From Caldisericum sp. CG2_30_36_11 (GTDB taxonomy: Bacteria; Caldisericota; Caldisericia; Caldisericales; Caldisericaceae), in the NCBI GenBank assembly GCA_001871575.1, contig MNXV01000023.1, positions 1-41,746 of the forward strand: 41,746 nt of DNA. The letters are read 5' to 3'. Under the pieces are notes generated by a model. That model was not told where the DNA came from. It saw only the letters and a program-made list of their open reading frames with translations, and ran no database searches. The translations under genes and the position numbers were made by a program. This document shows positions 19,195 to 29,160 of the stretch, in pieces (position 1 is the first letter of the stretch; the number at the start of each line of letters is the position of its first letter).

Positions 19195-20636
19195 GATCCT
19201 ATATTATAAATATCCCGGTTGATAACATCACACTAAAAGAAGCCGTTAAAAGAGCTGAAGAATTTACATTAGATTCAAAACCTCATTTTGCAATTGCCAT
19301 TAATCCTGAAAAAATAATAAAAGCTAATACTGACACCGAGTTATTCGAAATTATTAGAAATAGTGATCTAAATTTTATAGATGGGGTTGGCATATCCTGG
19401 GCTTTTAGAATTTTTTATCATGAAAAGATAAAAGAAAGAATAACAGGAATTGATTTGTTTTCAACTTTGCTTGAAAGCGCAGAAAAAAACAACAAAACAG
19501 TATACTTCCTTGGTTCACAAGAGGAAACAATAAACAAAGCTGTGAAGAATATAAAAGAAAAATATCCTGAACTTAAAATCACGGGTTTCCATAACGGCTA
19601 TCTTCAAACTGAAGAAGAAATAGTAAAACAAATAAAAAAGTCAAATACTGATATGCTATTTGTAGGCATGGGAAGCCCAAAGCAAGAGAAATTTATATTT
19701 AGAAACCTAAACACTCTTGGTGTACAATTTTCAGTGGGCGTTGGTGGAAGCTTCAATGTCTTTGCAGGTGAATTTAAAAGAGCTCCGTCATTGGTGCAAA
19801 AATTAGGAATGGAATGGTTCTATAGACTTATCCTTGACCCAAAGAGGTTACCGCGTATTATGAGCCTTCCTCGTTTTATACTATTGGTTATGAAAAAACC
19901 AAGAATTATAAAAAATGAGGTAAATTTCTTAAACATTAACATTTCAAATAGAGATTTTAAAGATACATTAAAAGTAACGGATAGTTTTATTAAATCAAGG
20001 AGTTTTCACCTCGTAGTAACACTGAATGGAGAAATGGCCTCAAGAGCCCTTAGAGACGAGGATTTTTTTCAAATACTACAAAAAGGTGATCTCGTGATTC
20101 CAGATGGCGTGGGCATTGTTTGGGGAGCAAGGAGATTTGGAGAAAGAATTATATATAGAATTCCTGGCATTGATTTCGCCTGGGAAACACTAAGATTGGC
20201 AGAGCAAAACAATTATAGAACTTACCTTCTAGGCGCAAAAGAAAATGTAATTAACAACGCTATTAAAAAAATAAAAGGCGAGTTCCCTAAATTAAATATA
20301 GCAGGTTACCATTCTGGCTATTTTGATAAAACTGAGGAAGAAAAAATACTCAATGAAATAAAAGAGAAAAATGTGCAAATACTATTTGTGGGAATAGGTG
20401 GAGTTAAACAAGAAAAATGGATATGGGATCATAAAGATTTAAATGTACCGCTAAACATTGGAATAGGCGGTTCTTTCGATGTCTGGAGCGGGAAAATAAG
20501 AAGAGCTCCGCGCATTATAAGAAAACTCGGCTTAGAATGGCTTTATCGTACAATTGTACAGCCATCAAGAATTTTAAGGGCTGGGAATCTTTTTATTTTT
20601 GCCTTTAAGATAATGTTCAAGAGGATAGAAAAATGA
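19191..20636 (+). CDS. Tandem (two-domain) WecG/TagA/CpsF-family glycosyltransferase
   Basis: Two consecutive ~240-aa TagA-like domains: NPEKIIKA..DGVGISWA..GMGSPKQEKF..GVGGSFNVFAGEFKRAP and NGEMASRA..DGVGIVWG..GIGGVKQEKW..GIGGSFDVWSGKIRRAP. Confidence 0.9.
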   Translation: MRSYIINIPVDNITLKEAVKRAEEFTLDSKPHFAIAINPEKIIKANTDTELFEIIRNSDLNFIDGVGISWAFRIFYHEKIKERITGIDLFSTLLESAEKNNKTVYFLGSQEETINKAVKNIKEKYPELKITGFHNGYLQTEEEIVKQIKKSNTDMLFVGMGSPKQEKFIFRNLNTLGVQFSVGVGGSFNVFAGEFKRAPSLVQKLGMEWFYRLILDPKRLPRIMSLPRFILLVMKKPRIIKNEVNFLNINISNRDFKDTLKVTDSFIKSRSFHLVVTLNGEMASRALRDEDFFQILQKGDLVIPDGVGIVWGARRFGERIIYRIPGIDFAWETLRLAEQNNYRTYLLGAKENVINNAIKKIKGEFPKLNIAGYHSGYFDKTEEEKILNEIKEKNVQILFVGIGGVKQEKWIWDHKDLNVPLNIGIGGSFDVWSGKIRRAPRIIRKLGLEWLYRTIVQPSRILRAGNLFIFAFKIMFKRIEK

Positions 20637-21649
20637 GAATATTACTTTCAGGTTACTTCGGCTTCGGCAATATAGGAGATGAAATGATACATTCTGTTAT
20701 TAGGCAACGGCTAAAAAATAAAGATTTAGAAATAGTTTCACTTGTTAAAAATCCCCGAAATGACGAAGAAATAGATAGAGCAAATTTAAAAGATGTTTAC
20801 AAAGCGATAAAATCATCGGATGTTGTAATAAGCGGGGGAGGTGGATTGCTTCAGGACAAAACAAGTTCAAAAAGTTTTTTCTATTACCTTTCTATAATAT
20901 GGCTCGCAAAAAAAATGGGAAAAAAAGCTGTTGTTTTTGCACAAGGAATAGGCCCTGTGGAGAAAAACCTTAACAAAAAACTTATGGGCAGAGTAATAAA
21001 CATGGCCGATCTTGTGACGGTTAGGGATAACAACTCAAAAGAATTACTTTTGGAATGTGATGTTACAAAACAAATAAATGTAACAGCAGACATCGCGTTC
21101 CTTTATCCTTTCGAAGAAAATGAAGAAAAAAAAGAGGAATATATTTTAATTTCTTTTGGTAAACATACAACTAATCCTCCATTGGAACTACTCGGCGAAA
21201 TTGTGAATTATATAAAAGAAAAAACAAATCAACAGGTGCTTCTTTCCACATTGTTCCCAGGGAGAGATAAGGAAATCATCGAGGGCGTTGCAAATTTAAC
21301 CGATACTAAAATTGCTGAGACCTCTTCAATTGAAAAAACTATTTCAATTTTTAGTAATAGCATTTTTGCAATAGGGACAAGATACCATTCTCTTGTTGTA
21401 TCAACTATGAAACAAATACCATCCCTGGGACTTTCTTATGACCCAAAAGTAAATTCTCTTGCTGAAGAAGTCTCCATTCCAGTTTTACCTTACAATAGCT
21501 CACTAAATTTAGATAAATTCAAAATGGTTTTCGACAAAGCATTCACAGATCGAGAAAACACAAAAATTAAACTTAAAGATAAATTTATTAAATTAAAAGA
21601 AAGGGCAGAGGAAAATTTTAAATTACTCCATGATACTATCCTCGATTAA
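20633..21649 (+). CDS. csaB: Polysaccharide pyruvyl transferase, CsaB-like
   Basis: LLSGYFGFGNIGDEMI, SGGGGLLQDKTSSKSFFYYLSI, GTRYHSLV. Confidence 0.9.
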   Translation: MRILLSGYFGFGNIGDEMIHSVIRQRLKNKDLEIVSLVKNPRNDEEIDRANLKDVYKAIKSSDVVISGGGGLLQDKTSSKSFFYYLSIIWLAKKMGKKAVVFAQGIGPVEKNLNKKLMGRVINMADLVTVRDNNSKELLLECDVTKQINVTADIAFLYPFEENEEKKEEYILISFGKHTTNPPLELLGEIVNYIKEKTNQQVLLSTLFPGRDKEIIEGVANLTDTKIAETSSIEKTISIFSNSIFAIGTRYHSLVVSTMKQIPSLGLSYDPKVNSLAEEVSIPVLPYNSSLNLDKFKMVFDKAFTDRENTKIKLKDKFIKLKERAEENFKLLHDTILD

Positions 21650-22268
21650 GCAGACTCTAATTGATTTCATTTTTCCACCACATTGCCTTGTATGTGGCAA
21701 AGAGACAGAAAGCGAAAACATCTGCGAAGATTGCAAAAGAAAAATCAAATTTATGGAATACCCCCTTATTGAACATGATGGTAGAAAATTCTTTTATTCA
21801 ATTACATATTATGAAGGCGTGATGGAAAAAATAATTAAAAAAATGAAATTCTACAGGTTAAAATCTCTTTCAAAAGACCTATCAAATATGATCTCAAATT
21901 TTATTTACAAAGAAAATATTTCTTTTGATGCTATAGGTTATGTACCTATGACAAGAAAAGAACTCCTCGAGAGAAAGTTTAACCAGACATATCTTATTGC
22001 AAAAGAAATTTCCAAAATGTACAACAAACCCTTGATTAAGGGCCTTAAAAAAATAAAAACCACAAGAAAACAAGTTGGACTTTCCAAAAAAGAAAGGGAA
22101 GAAAATTTAAAAAATGTGTTCACAATAGAAGAAAAAATCAAAGGAAACATACTTCTGATAGACGACGTTTATACAACTGGCAGCACTGCAAGAGAATTGG
22201 TAAAATCTGTATATAGAAAAACTGAAGGAAACATAATTTTTATAGCAGTCTCAAGAAAGATGAATTAG
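21630..22268 (+). CDS. ComF family protein (phosphoribosyltransferase-like with zinc finger)
   Basis: CLVCGKETESENICEDCKRKI zinc finger, and NILLIDDVYTTGSTARE PRPP-binding motif. Confidence 0.92.
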   Translation: MILSSIKQTLIDFIFPPHCLVCGKETESENICEDCKRKIKFMEYPLIEHDGRKFFYSITYYEGVMEKIIKKMKFYRLKSLSKDLSNMISNFIYKENISFDAIGYVPMTRKELLERKFNQTYLIAKEISKMYNKPLIKGLKKIKTTRKQVGLSKKEREENLKNVFTIEEKIKGNILLIDDVYTTGSTARELVKSVYRKTEGNIIFIAVSRKMN

Positions 22269-22344
22269 ACGATTATCTTTTAACATGGAACTCTCGAAAA
22301 TATTATAAAAATAATGTGGCAACTCTTGAAGGGTAAAACTAATA

Positions 22345-23589
22345 TTATTTAACAATAAACCTGCTATATTTATTAATATTTTCACTGAATCCTTCCACTT
22401 TAAGTAGCACTCCGTCAGATTGATCATCCTTTGAAATCACTCTTGCACAGGCAAAAATTTCAGGGATTAAATTAATATTGCTCATAGGAATAAAAAGTTT
22501 TACCTGCACAAAAGATTTCTCTAAGATTGATCTAATTGAAGCTTTTAATTCGTCAATTCCCTTCCCGCTTAAAGCAGAGATAAAAAGTGCATTTTTATAC
22601 TGCAATTTTAAAGTATCAAGTTTTTCTGAACTAATTTTATCAATTTTATTAAAAACAATAAGTTGCGTAATATTCTCTCCACCAAGCTCTTTTATTGTTT
22701 CCTTAACAGTATTAAGCTTTTCATTAAAATCCTGATCAGAAGCATCTACAAGAATTATTGCAATCCACGCGTCGAGTATTTCTTCAAGAGTTGAGTGAAA
22801 AGCATATATCAGAGTATGAGGAAGATCTCTTATAAAACCAATGGTGTCTATAAATATGACTTTATAATCTCCCACTACATTTCCAACACGAACAAGGGTA
22901 TCAAGAGTTGCAAAGAGCCTATTTTCAACATATGCTCCTGCATCTGTCAATCTGTTCATAAGAGTTGATTTGCCTGAATTTGTATATCCAGCAATAGCAA
23001 CAATGGGTATATTACTTCTTAACCTTCTTTTTCTCCTGGCTTCTCTTTGTTTTTTAATCGAATCAAGTTTCTCTTCAAGAATTTGGATTCTCTTCTCAAT
23101 ATACCTTTTTTTTAATTCTGTTTTCCTTTCACCGGGACCTTTTAAGCCAATCAAAGAGGCTGTTTGTTGATCAAGGTTTATATCATCATGGACAATCTCG
23201 GGCAATTTCATACGAAGCTCAGATAGCTCAACCTGTAACTTCCCCTCACCCGTCTTCGCCCTCATTGCAAAAATCATAAGTATGAGATGGGGTCTGTCAA
23301 AGCAAGGAACGCCGATTTCTTTTGAAAGATTTCTCAACTGTAAGTATCTGAGTTGAGAATCTATGAAGACATAATCAGCTTCGGCAAGCTTAACAATTTC
23401 CTTCAGTTCTTCTACTTTCCCTTTTCCAATAAAATAAGCGTAATTTACATCTCTTAAAGTTTGAGAAGTTTCAGCTACAATCTCAAAACTAAGGGTCTCG
23501 ACAAGTAATCTAAACTCATTAAAAGACTCATCTTTGATTTCTTTTTTTCCGGGATCTAATATTTCAACTAAAACTCCTTTCTTCTTCAA
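22345..23589 (-). CDS. hflX: GTPase HflX
   Basis: LKGPGERKTELKKR HflX signature, IAGYTNSGKSTLMNRLT, IDTIGFIRDLPHTLIYAFHSTLEE. Confidence 0.95.
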   Translation of the reverse strand: MKKKGVLVEILDPGKKEIKDESFNEFRLLVETLSFEIVAETSQTLRDVNYAYFIGKGKVEELKEIVKLAEADYVFIDSQLRYLQLRNLSKEIGVPCFDRPHLILMIFAMRAKTGEGKLQVELSELRMKLPEIVHDDINLDQQTASLIGLKGPGERKTELKKRYIEKRIQILEEKLDSIKKQREARRKRRLRSNIPIVAIAGYTNSGKSTLMNRLTDAGAYVENRLFATLDTLVRVGNVVGDYKVIFIDTIGFIRDLPHTLIYAFHSTLEEILDAWIAIILVDASDQDFNEKLNTVKETIKELGGENITQLIVFNKIDKISSEKLDTLKLQYKNALFISALSGKGIDELKASIRSILEKSFVQVKLFIPMSNINLIPEIFACARVISKDDQSDGVLLKVEGFSENINKYSRFIVK

Positions 23590-23942
23590 GTTCTCACTCG
23601 CTTTGGGAATACAATCAAAGAAATAATAAAACTAATCAAAGAGAGCAAGAGAGAACCTACAATAGCAGTCAAAAAAGAATCAATAGAAAAGCCTCGTACA
23701 AAAAATGCAACTACTTCGAGCAAGGCCGCGTTTATTACAAAAAGAAATATACCAAAAGTCACCAGCATAAAGGGGAGAGAAAGAAAAATAAGAAGAGGCT
23801 TAAGCATTGCATTCACAATACCAAATGCAATGCTTGTAAGAAAAATGCTCATAAAATTTTGGAAATGGAAGCCATTAATCAACCTGCTTACAATAAAAAA
23901 TGAAATAATGTTTATGCTCCAGGAAAGGAAAAATTTACGCAT
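23586..23942 (-). CDS. Four-TM YvlD/phage-holin-family membrane protein
   Basis: GIVNAMLKPLLIFLSLPFMLVTFGIFLFVINAALL. Start placed at MRKFF, inside the called ORF 23586-23972. Confidence 0.8.
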   Translation of the reverse strand: MRKFFLSWSINIISFFIVSRLINGFHFQNFMSIFLTSIAFGIVNAMLKPLLIFLSLPFMLVTFGIFLFVINAALLEVVAFFVRGFSIDSFLTAIVGSLLLSLISFIISLIVFPKRVRT

Positions 23943-25584
23943 TTTTAATTCCCCCTTTATATTTCTTTGCATGCAACTTTATGAAATATGATTTTGCAAA
24001 TCTGTGCGACTCGTCCCGTACTCTTTGTAACAATTTCAATTCCTCTGAATCCTTGCTTAATCTTACGGGTTTATCTCTCCCTTCAACAAATATTAATTCT
24101 TCTTTCTTGGCAAGAGAAGCAATATCAACTGAAAGTTCATAGAATTTTTTTACTTTTATGGCTATATCCAGTTGGCCTTTACCCCCATCTATAAGAAGGA
24201 GGTTCGGAGCTGCGTTTGAAAAATCATCGCTTTCACCAAATCTTCGAGTTAAAACCTCTTCAAGCATTCCAAAATCATTGGGACCTTTTGTATACTTTAT
24301 TTTAAAATGCCTGTATTCTTTTTTATCTGGTTTTCCATTTGCAAAAACAACCATCGATCCAGTAGCATCTACTCCAGAAACATTTGAAATATCGTAACCT
24401 TCTATTCTTATAGGAATATTACTCAACCCAAGAGTTTCTTTTAATTCCTCAAGCAGTTTTTTCTCTTTTAATTCAAGATGCCTCGAAAGATAATTCTTCA
24501 AATATTCACTTGCATTTTCTCTTGCAAGAGAAATAACATTTTTTACCGGCGTTCCTCTTGGACTTAAAATCCGTACATTACGTTTAGTTTTCTCGCTCAA
24601 AAGTTTGCCAAGTAACTTTCTACCTTTTGGAAGTTTCTCTAAATAAATTTTCTCACTTTGTGCATTAAAAGGATAAAGAAAAAGAAATCTTTCGATTAAT
24701 TCTCTCTCACTTATATCTTCGTAAATATCCATCATGAAAGGATAGCTTGAAACGACTCTTCCATCTCTAACCGATACCCTGATTACACAAGCATATGAGT
24801 TATCAATCTTTGCCGAAAATGCATCAAAAGAGATATTTTCATTCGTAACAACCCTCTGTTTTTCCAGAATTGAAAGTATGCCTTTCAATTCATCTCTGTA
24901 AATGATTGCTCTTTCAAAATCAAGCTCATTTTTTGCAGTTTCCATTTCTCTTCTAACTGTATTGACAACGGTTTTGTTTTCTCCTTTTAAAAATAATTTT
25001 AATGAATCAATCATTTTTAAGTATTCTCTCAGAGAGATTTTATGTGCGCAGGGTGCACTGCAAAGATTAAGATGATATAATAAACAAGGTAATAGTTCTC
25101 TATCGTCTCTGATTTTTATGCTGCAGTTTCTTATCGGGAATATCTTTCTTATACCTTTTATTGTTTGTTCAACCGCACCACCATGAGGAAATGGACCAAA
25201 GTATTCACCCTCCTCTCCCCTGATCCTGTAAACTTTTAAAATTCTCGGATACTTTTCACTGGTTATCTTGATATAGGGGTAGTTTTCATCATCAACAAGC
25301 CTTATATTAAAAGGTGGAAAATGCTTTTTTATAAGATTATTTTCAAGAAGCAAGGCTTCTTCCTCAGAATTTGCAACGACAAAATCAACCGTTCTAACTC
25401 TTTCTGAAAGAGCTATTGTTTTTGGATCTTTTGGCCTTATATAAGAAGTAACTCTCTTTTTTAGAGATTTTGCCTTACCAACATAAAGCACCTTCCCTCT
25501 TTCGTCCTTCATGATATAGACACCAGGAGAAGAGGGAAGGTAATGCAGGTCGTCTGGAAAATAAAGACTACTTTGCATAATCAA
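23935..25584 (-). CDS. uvrC: Excinuclease ABC subunit C lacking the C-terminal HhH domain
   Basis: LPSSPGVYIMKDERGKVLYVGKAKSLKKRV (GIY-YIG), UVR motif, EGYDISNVSG..ATGSMVVF, LLIDGGKGQL; ends shortly after DESHRFAKSYFIKLHAKKY. Confidence 0.95.
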   Translation of the reverse strand: MIMQSSLYFPDDLHYLPSSPGVYIMKDERGKVLYVGKAKSLKKRVTSYIRPKDPKTIALSERVRTVDFVVANSEEEALLLENNLIKKHFPPFNIRLVDDENYPYIKITSEKYPRILKVYRIRGEEGEYFGPFPHGGAVEQTIKGIRKIFPIRNCSIKIRDDRELLPCLLYHLNLCSAPCAHKISLREYLKMIDSLKLFLKGENKTVVNTVRREMETAKNELDFERAIIYRDELKGILSILEKQRVVTNENISFDAFSAKIDNSYACVIRVSVRDGRVVSSYPFMMDIYEDISERELIERFLFLYPFNAQSEKIYLEKLPKGRKLLGKLLSEKTKRNVRILSPRGTPVKNVISLARENASEYLKNYLSRHLELKEKKLLEELKETLGLSNIPIRIEGYDISNVSGVDATGSMVVFANGKPDKKEYRHFKIKYTKGPNDFGMLEEVLTRRFGESDDFSNAAPNLLLIDGGKGQLDIAIKVKKFYELSVDIASLAKKEELIFVEGRDKPVRLSKDSEELKLLQRVRDESHRFAKSYFIKLHAKKYKGGIKNA

Positions 25585-27124
25585 TATATCTTGTTTCTCT
25601 TACAACCGTGATTTTAATAACTCCAGGATATACAACTTCCTCCTCTATTTTTTTTGCAATATCATGGGAAATCTTATATGCAGATTCTTCACCTATTTCT
25701 TCGGGATTAACTATAATCCTGACTTCTCTTCCAGCCTGGACAACAAATGCTTTCTTTACCCCACTAATAGAAGAAGCTATTTTCTCAAGAGCCTCCATTC
25801 TCTTTATATAGGTATCGAGATTTTCTCGTCTTGCACCAGGTCTTGTGGCAGAAAGAGTATCTGCTACCTGTATAATAGCATCGAGTACGGTTTCTGGTTT
25901 AACATCGTTATGATGTGCCTTAACTGCATGGACTATTAATTCATTTTCTCCAAACTTTTTCAATATTTCGCTTCCTATAACAGCATGGGGTCCTTCTATT
26001 TCAGAAGCAGCAACTTTTCCTATATCGTGCAGTAAACCTGCCCTTGTTGCAAGAGTAACATTTTCTCCAATTTCTGAAGCAATTATATTCGCAATGTGTG
26101 CAACTTCAATAGAGTGTTGCAATAGATTCTGCCCATAGCTTGTCCTGAACTTCATTTCGCCAATGATCTTCTTGAGTTCGGTGGAAAACCCGTAAAGAGA
26201 AAGGTTCATCAAAGCATCATCGGCTTCCTTTACTATGATTTGCTCTACTTCGTTCTCTGATTCCTGAACAAATTCTTCGATTCTTGCAGGATGAATCCTG
26301 CCATCAATTATAAGTTTTTCAAGAGCCTTTCTGGCAACCTCCCTTCTCATAGGGTCAAACGATGAAAGAGTAACAGCCTCAGGAGTATCATCAATTAAAA
26401 TATCGACCCCTGTTAATGTTTCAAAAGTTCTTATGTTTCTCCCTTCCCTTCCTATTATTCTTCCTTTTAATTCATCTGAAGGCAATGGAACAACCGAAAC
26501 TGTCGTTTCAGAAACATAATTAATTGCACAGCTTTCCATTGCTTGTGAGAGAAGGACTTTTGCTTTTTCGTTTGCTTGTCCTTTCAGCTCTTCTTCCATT
26601 TGAACAATTTTTTTAGAGTATTCTTTTTCAAGTTCAGCTTCAACCCTTTTCATTACAATATTTCTTGCTTCATCCATCGTCAAACTGGCAATTCTAAGGA
26701 GCTCGCCTTCAATACTCTTCCTTTTTATTTCAAGGTCCTGCTTTAATTTTGTTAAATACTCATCTCTTTCAAAAACCTCTTTCTCTTTCCTCTCGACATT
26801 TGCCATTTTTCTGTCGAGGATCTCTTCTTTTTTAAGAAGTCTGCCTTCTGTTTCCTGAACCACTTTTTGTTTGTCTTTAAATTTTGCTTCTAATTCAACT
26901 GTTTTATCCTCGAATTCTTCTTTAAGTTGAATCCTTTGTTCCCTTTTTTCGGCCTGAACCTCTGCTTCTAATTCTTCTTTTCTTTTCTTCAAATATTCAT
27001 CAATGGAGCCAATTTTTGTTTTATTCAGATAATTTTGAAGTATTAATCCCATTATAAAACCAAAGGCAAACATAAGTATTGTTATTATTACATACATTAA
27101 GTATGGTACGTCACCTTTAAACAA
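25568..27124 (-). CDS. rny: Ribonuclease Y
   Basis: N-terminal TM and coiled coil, KH domain (GRIIGREGRNIRTFE), HD domain (GLLHDIGKVA). Confidence 0.95.
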   Translation of the reverse strand: MFKGDVPYLMYVIITILMFAFGFIMGLILQNYLNKTKIGSIDEYLKKRKEELEAEVQAEKREQRIQLKEEFEDKTVELEAKFKDKQKVVQETEGRLLKKEEILDRKMANVERKEKEVFERDEYLTKLKQDLEIKRKSIEGELLRIASLTMDEARNIVMKRVEAELEKEYSKKIVQMEEELKGQANEKAKVLLSQAMESCAINYVSETTVSVVPLPSDELKGRIIGREGRNIRTFETLTGVDILIDDTPEAVTLSSFDPMRREVARKALEKLIIDGRIHPARIEEFVQESENEVEQIIVKEADDALMNLSLYGFSTELKKIIGEMKFRTSYGQNLLQHSIEVAHIANIIASEIGENVTLATRAGLLHDIGKVAASEIEGPHAVIGSEILKKFGENELIVHAVKAHHNDVKPETVLDAIIQVADTLSATRPGARRENLDTYIKRMEALEKIASSISGVKKAFVVQAGREVRIIVNPEEIGEESAYKISHDIAKKIEEEVVYPGVIKITVVRETRYIDYAK

Positions 27125-27140
27125 AGTTCCTCACCTCCAA

Positions 27141-27602
27141 TCAAATTTTGTTTTCGGCGAGGACTTCCCGAACGATATATGACCTGAAACCTCTGCTTAA
27201 CAAATAATTATAAATTTTATCAGGGGGCTTTTTATTCAGAAAGGAAATAGCGTTTTCTTTCTCCTTTAAAGGAGTATAAACTGTATCGAGCATATTTTTA
27301 AAAATAGTTTTATCTATTCCCCTTTTAAAAAGCTCAGCTTCTACTTTCAAATAGCCAAACTTCTTCAAAAAAGCATATTTTTGAATAATTTTTTCAGCAT
27401 ATCGTTCATCAGATATTAGTCCTCTGCCTTCAAGATCTTCAACTACTCTGTTTACTGATTCAACGCTAAACTTTAACTTCAGCTTTTTCCCTATTTCATG
27501 TTTTGAATAATCTCTTATCGCAAGCAAAAAAAATGCATAATTACAAATATCTTCATTATTTTTGCTGTTCTGGCTCTTCTGTCTTTTTGAAGAACTTTTC
27601 AT
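27141..27602 (-). CDS. recX: Regulatory protein RecX
   Basis: Immediately downstream of rec[17 protein letters not shown].., [30 protein letters not shown]. Confidence 0.88.
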   Translation of the reverse strand: MKSSSKRQKSQNSKNNEDICNYAFFLLAIRDYSKHEIGKKLKLKFSVESVNRVVEDLEGRGLISDERYAEKIIQKYAFLKKFGYLKVEAELFKRGIDKTIFKNMLDTVYTPLKEKENAISFLNKKPPDKIYNYLLSRGFRSYIVREVLAENKI

Positions 27603-28581
27603 TTATCTCTTTCCCTACCTTACCAAGTAAATCTGGATTACCTTTTAATAATTCCAAAGCATTGTCCCTGCCCTGACCGAGTTTAACATCTCCGTAAGAA
27701 TAATAAGAGCCTGCTTTCTTAATAATCCCTGAATCTACTGCTACATCAAAGAGACTTGCTTCCTTTGAAATTCCTTGGCCATATATGAGATCTACAATGG
27801 CTTCTCTATAAGGAGGGGCAACTTTATTTTTAACAACTCTAATCCTGATCCTGTTTCCTTTCTGTTCATTGCCCTCTCCGCTGATAGATTCAACCCTCCT
27901 AACATCAAGTCTTACTGAAGAATAAAACTTTAATGCCCTTCCTCCTGGAGTCACTTCAGGATTCCCAAAAACGACTCCAATTTTCTCTCTTAGCTGGTTT
28001 ATAAATATCATGCATGTTTTAGATTTACTAATTGATCCACTGAGCTTCCTTAAAGCCTGCGACATAAGCCTCGCTTGAACTCCCATAAACGAATCGCCCA
28101 TGTCACCTTCAAGTTCTGTTTTTGGAACAAGTGCCGCTACCGAATCAAGCGCGCAAACGTCAATTGCGCCAGAACGAACGAACGTATCAATAATTTCAAG
28201 TGCTTGCTCAGCATAATCTGGCTGTGAAACAATCAATTCGTCTATATTAACTCCTAAATTTTTCGCGTATTCAGGGAAAAAAGCATGTTCTACATCAACA
28301 AATAAAGCTTTCCCTCCTTGTTTTTGGGCACTTGCAATAGCCTCAAGTGCAAGCGTTGTTTTTCCGCCTCCTTCTGGACCGAATATTTCAACGATTCTAC
28401 CCCTTGGGAAACCGCCAACACCAAGTGCAATATCAAGAGAAAATATACCAGTAGGTATAACCACGACGTTTAAATTTACCTTTCTATCGCCGAGGCGCAT
28501 CACTGAACCTTTCCCAAAATCCTTTTCTACTTGCGCTATGGCAAGTTTTAAAGCATTTTCTTTTTCATTCTCATTGTTCAT
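27556..28581 (-). CDS. recA: Recombinase RecA
   Basis: [61 protein letters not shown]. Confidence 0.97.
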   Translation of the reverse strand: MNNENEKENALKLAIAQVEKDFGKGSVMRLGDRKVNLNVVVIPTGIFSLDIALGVGGFPRGRIVEIFGPEGGGKTTLALEAIASAQKQGGKALFVDVEHAFFPEYAKNLGVNIDELIVSQPDYAEQALEIIDTFVRSGAIDVCALDSVAALVPKTELEGDMGDSFMGVQARLMSQALRKLSGSISKSKTCMIFINQLREKIGVVFGNPEVTPGGRALKFYSSVRLDVRRVESISGEGNEQKGNRIRIRVVKNKVAPPYREAIVDLIYGQGISKEASLFDVAVDSGIIKKAGSYYSYGDVKLGQGRDNALELLKGNPDLLGKVGKEINEKFFKKTEEPEQQK

Positions 28582-28617
28582 CTTATCATACCTCTCTTTT
28601 TTTTCTACTATTATAAC

Positions 28618-29160
28618 TTACTTTGAAATGAATTCAAACTCAAAAATTTCTTTATAAATTGGTCCCTCGGACCTTAAAATGCTTTCAAATAAGATAATTC
28701 CAGATGCAGAAACATTTAGATTAAATTTATCAAAATTAAAACGTGAAAGGTCAGCCTGACCGTTTTTTACCCTTCCAAAAGTGATATGGGGAACATAGCT
28801 TTTCTCTCGTTGAATACCAAACCTCTCAACTGCAACGTCGACTCCCTTTATTGCTTTCTCTATAGTTTTTTCTGGATCATTAATAGAAAAGAATAAAACT
28901 CTTGCAGAAGAAATATCTGGAAAACCAGAAATACCCGAAATAGAAAAACTAAATGGATTAAAACAATTTAAAGATTCTTTAACTACGTTTTGCAATTCTT
29001 TTAGCAAGGATTCTTTAAATTCGCCAAGAAATTTAAGAGTAACATGAAGATTCTGTTTATCCACCCATTTTACATCACTAAAAAGGAGCTTTAATTTATT
29101 CTCTATTTCAAAAAGTTCATCTTCATAAGGAGTTGTCTTTAGTGCTATAAATAACCTCAT
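28618..29160 (-). CDS. thpR: RNA 2',3'-cyclic phosphodiesterase (2H family)
   Basis: Two 2H motifs HVTLKFLG and HITFGRVK. Start at MRLFIALKT within the called ORF 28618-29205. Confidence 0.9.
   Translation of the reverse strand: MRLFIALKTTPYEDELFEIENKLKLLFSDVKWVDKQNLHVTLKFLGEFKESLLKELQNVVKESLNCFNPFSFSISGISGFPDISSARVLFFSINDPEKTIEKAIKGVDVAVERFGIQREKSYVPHITFGRVKNGQADLSRFNFDKFNLNVSASGIILFESILRSEGPIYKEIFEFEFISK

Noticed and set aside
23586-23972. Phage-holin-like protein as evidence for a prophage
   Set aside because: YvlD/holin-family four-TM proteins are common chromosomal genes; no other phage genes nearby.
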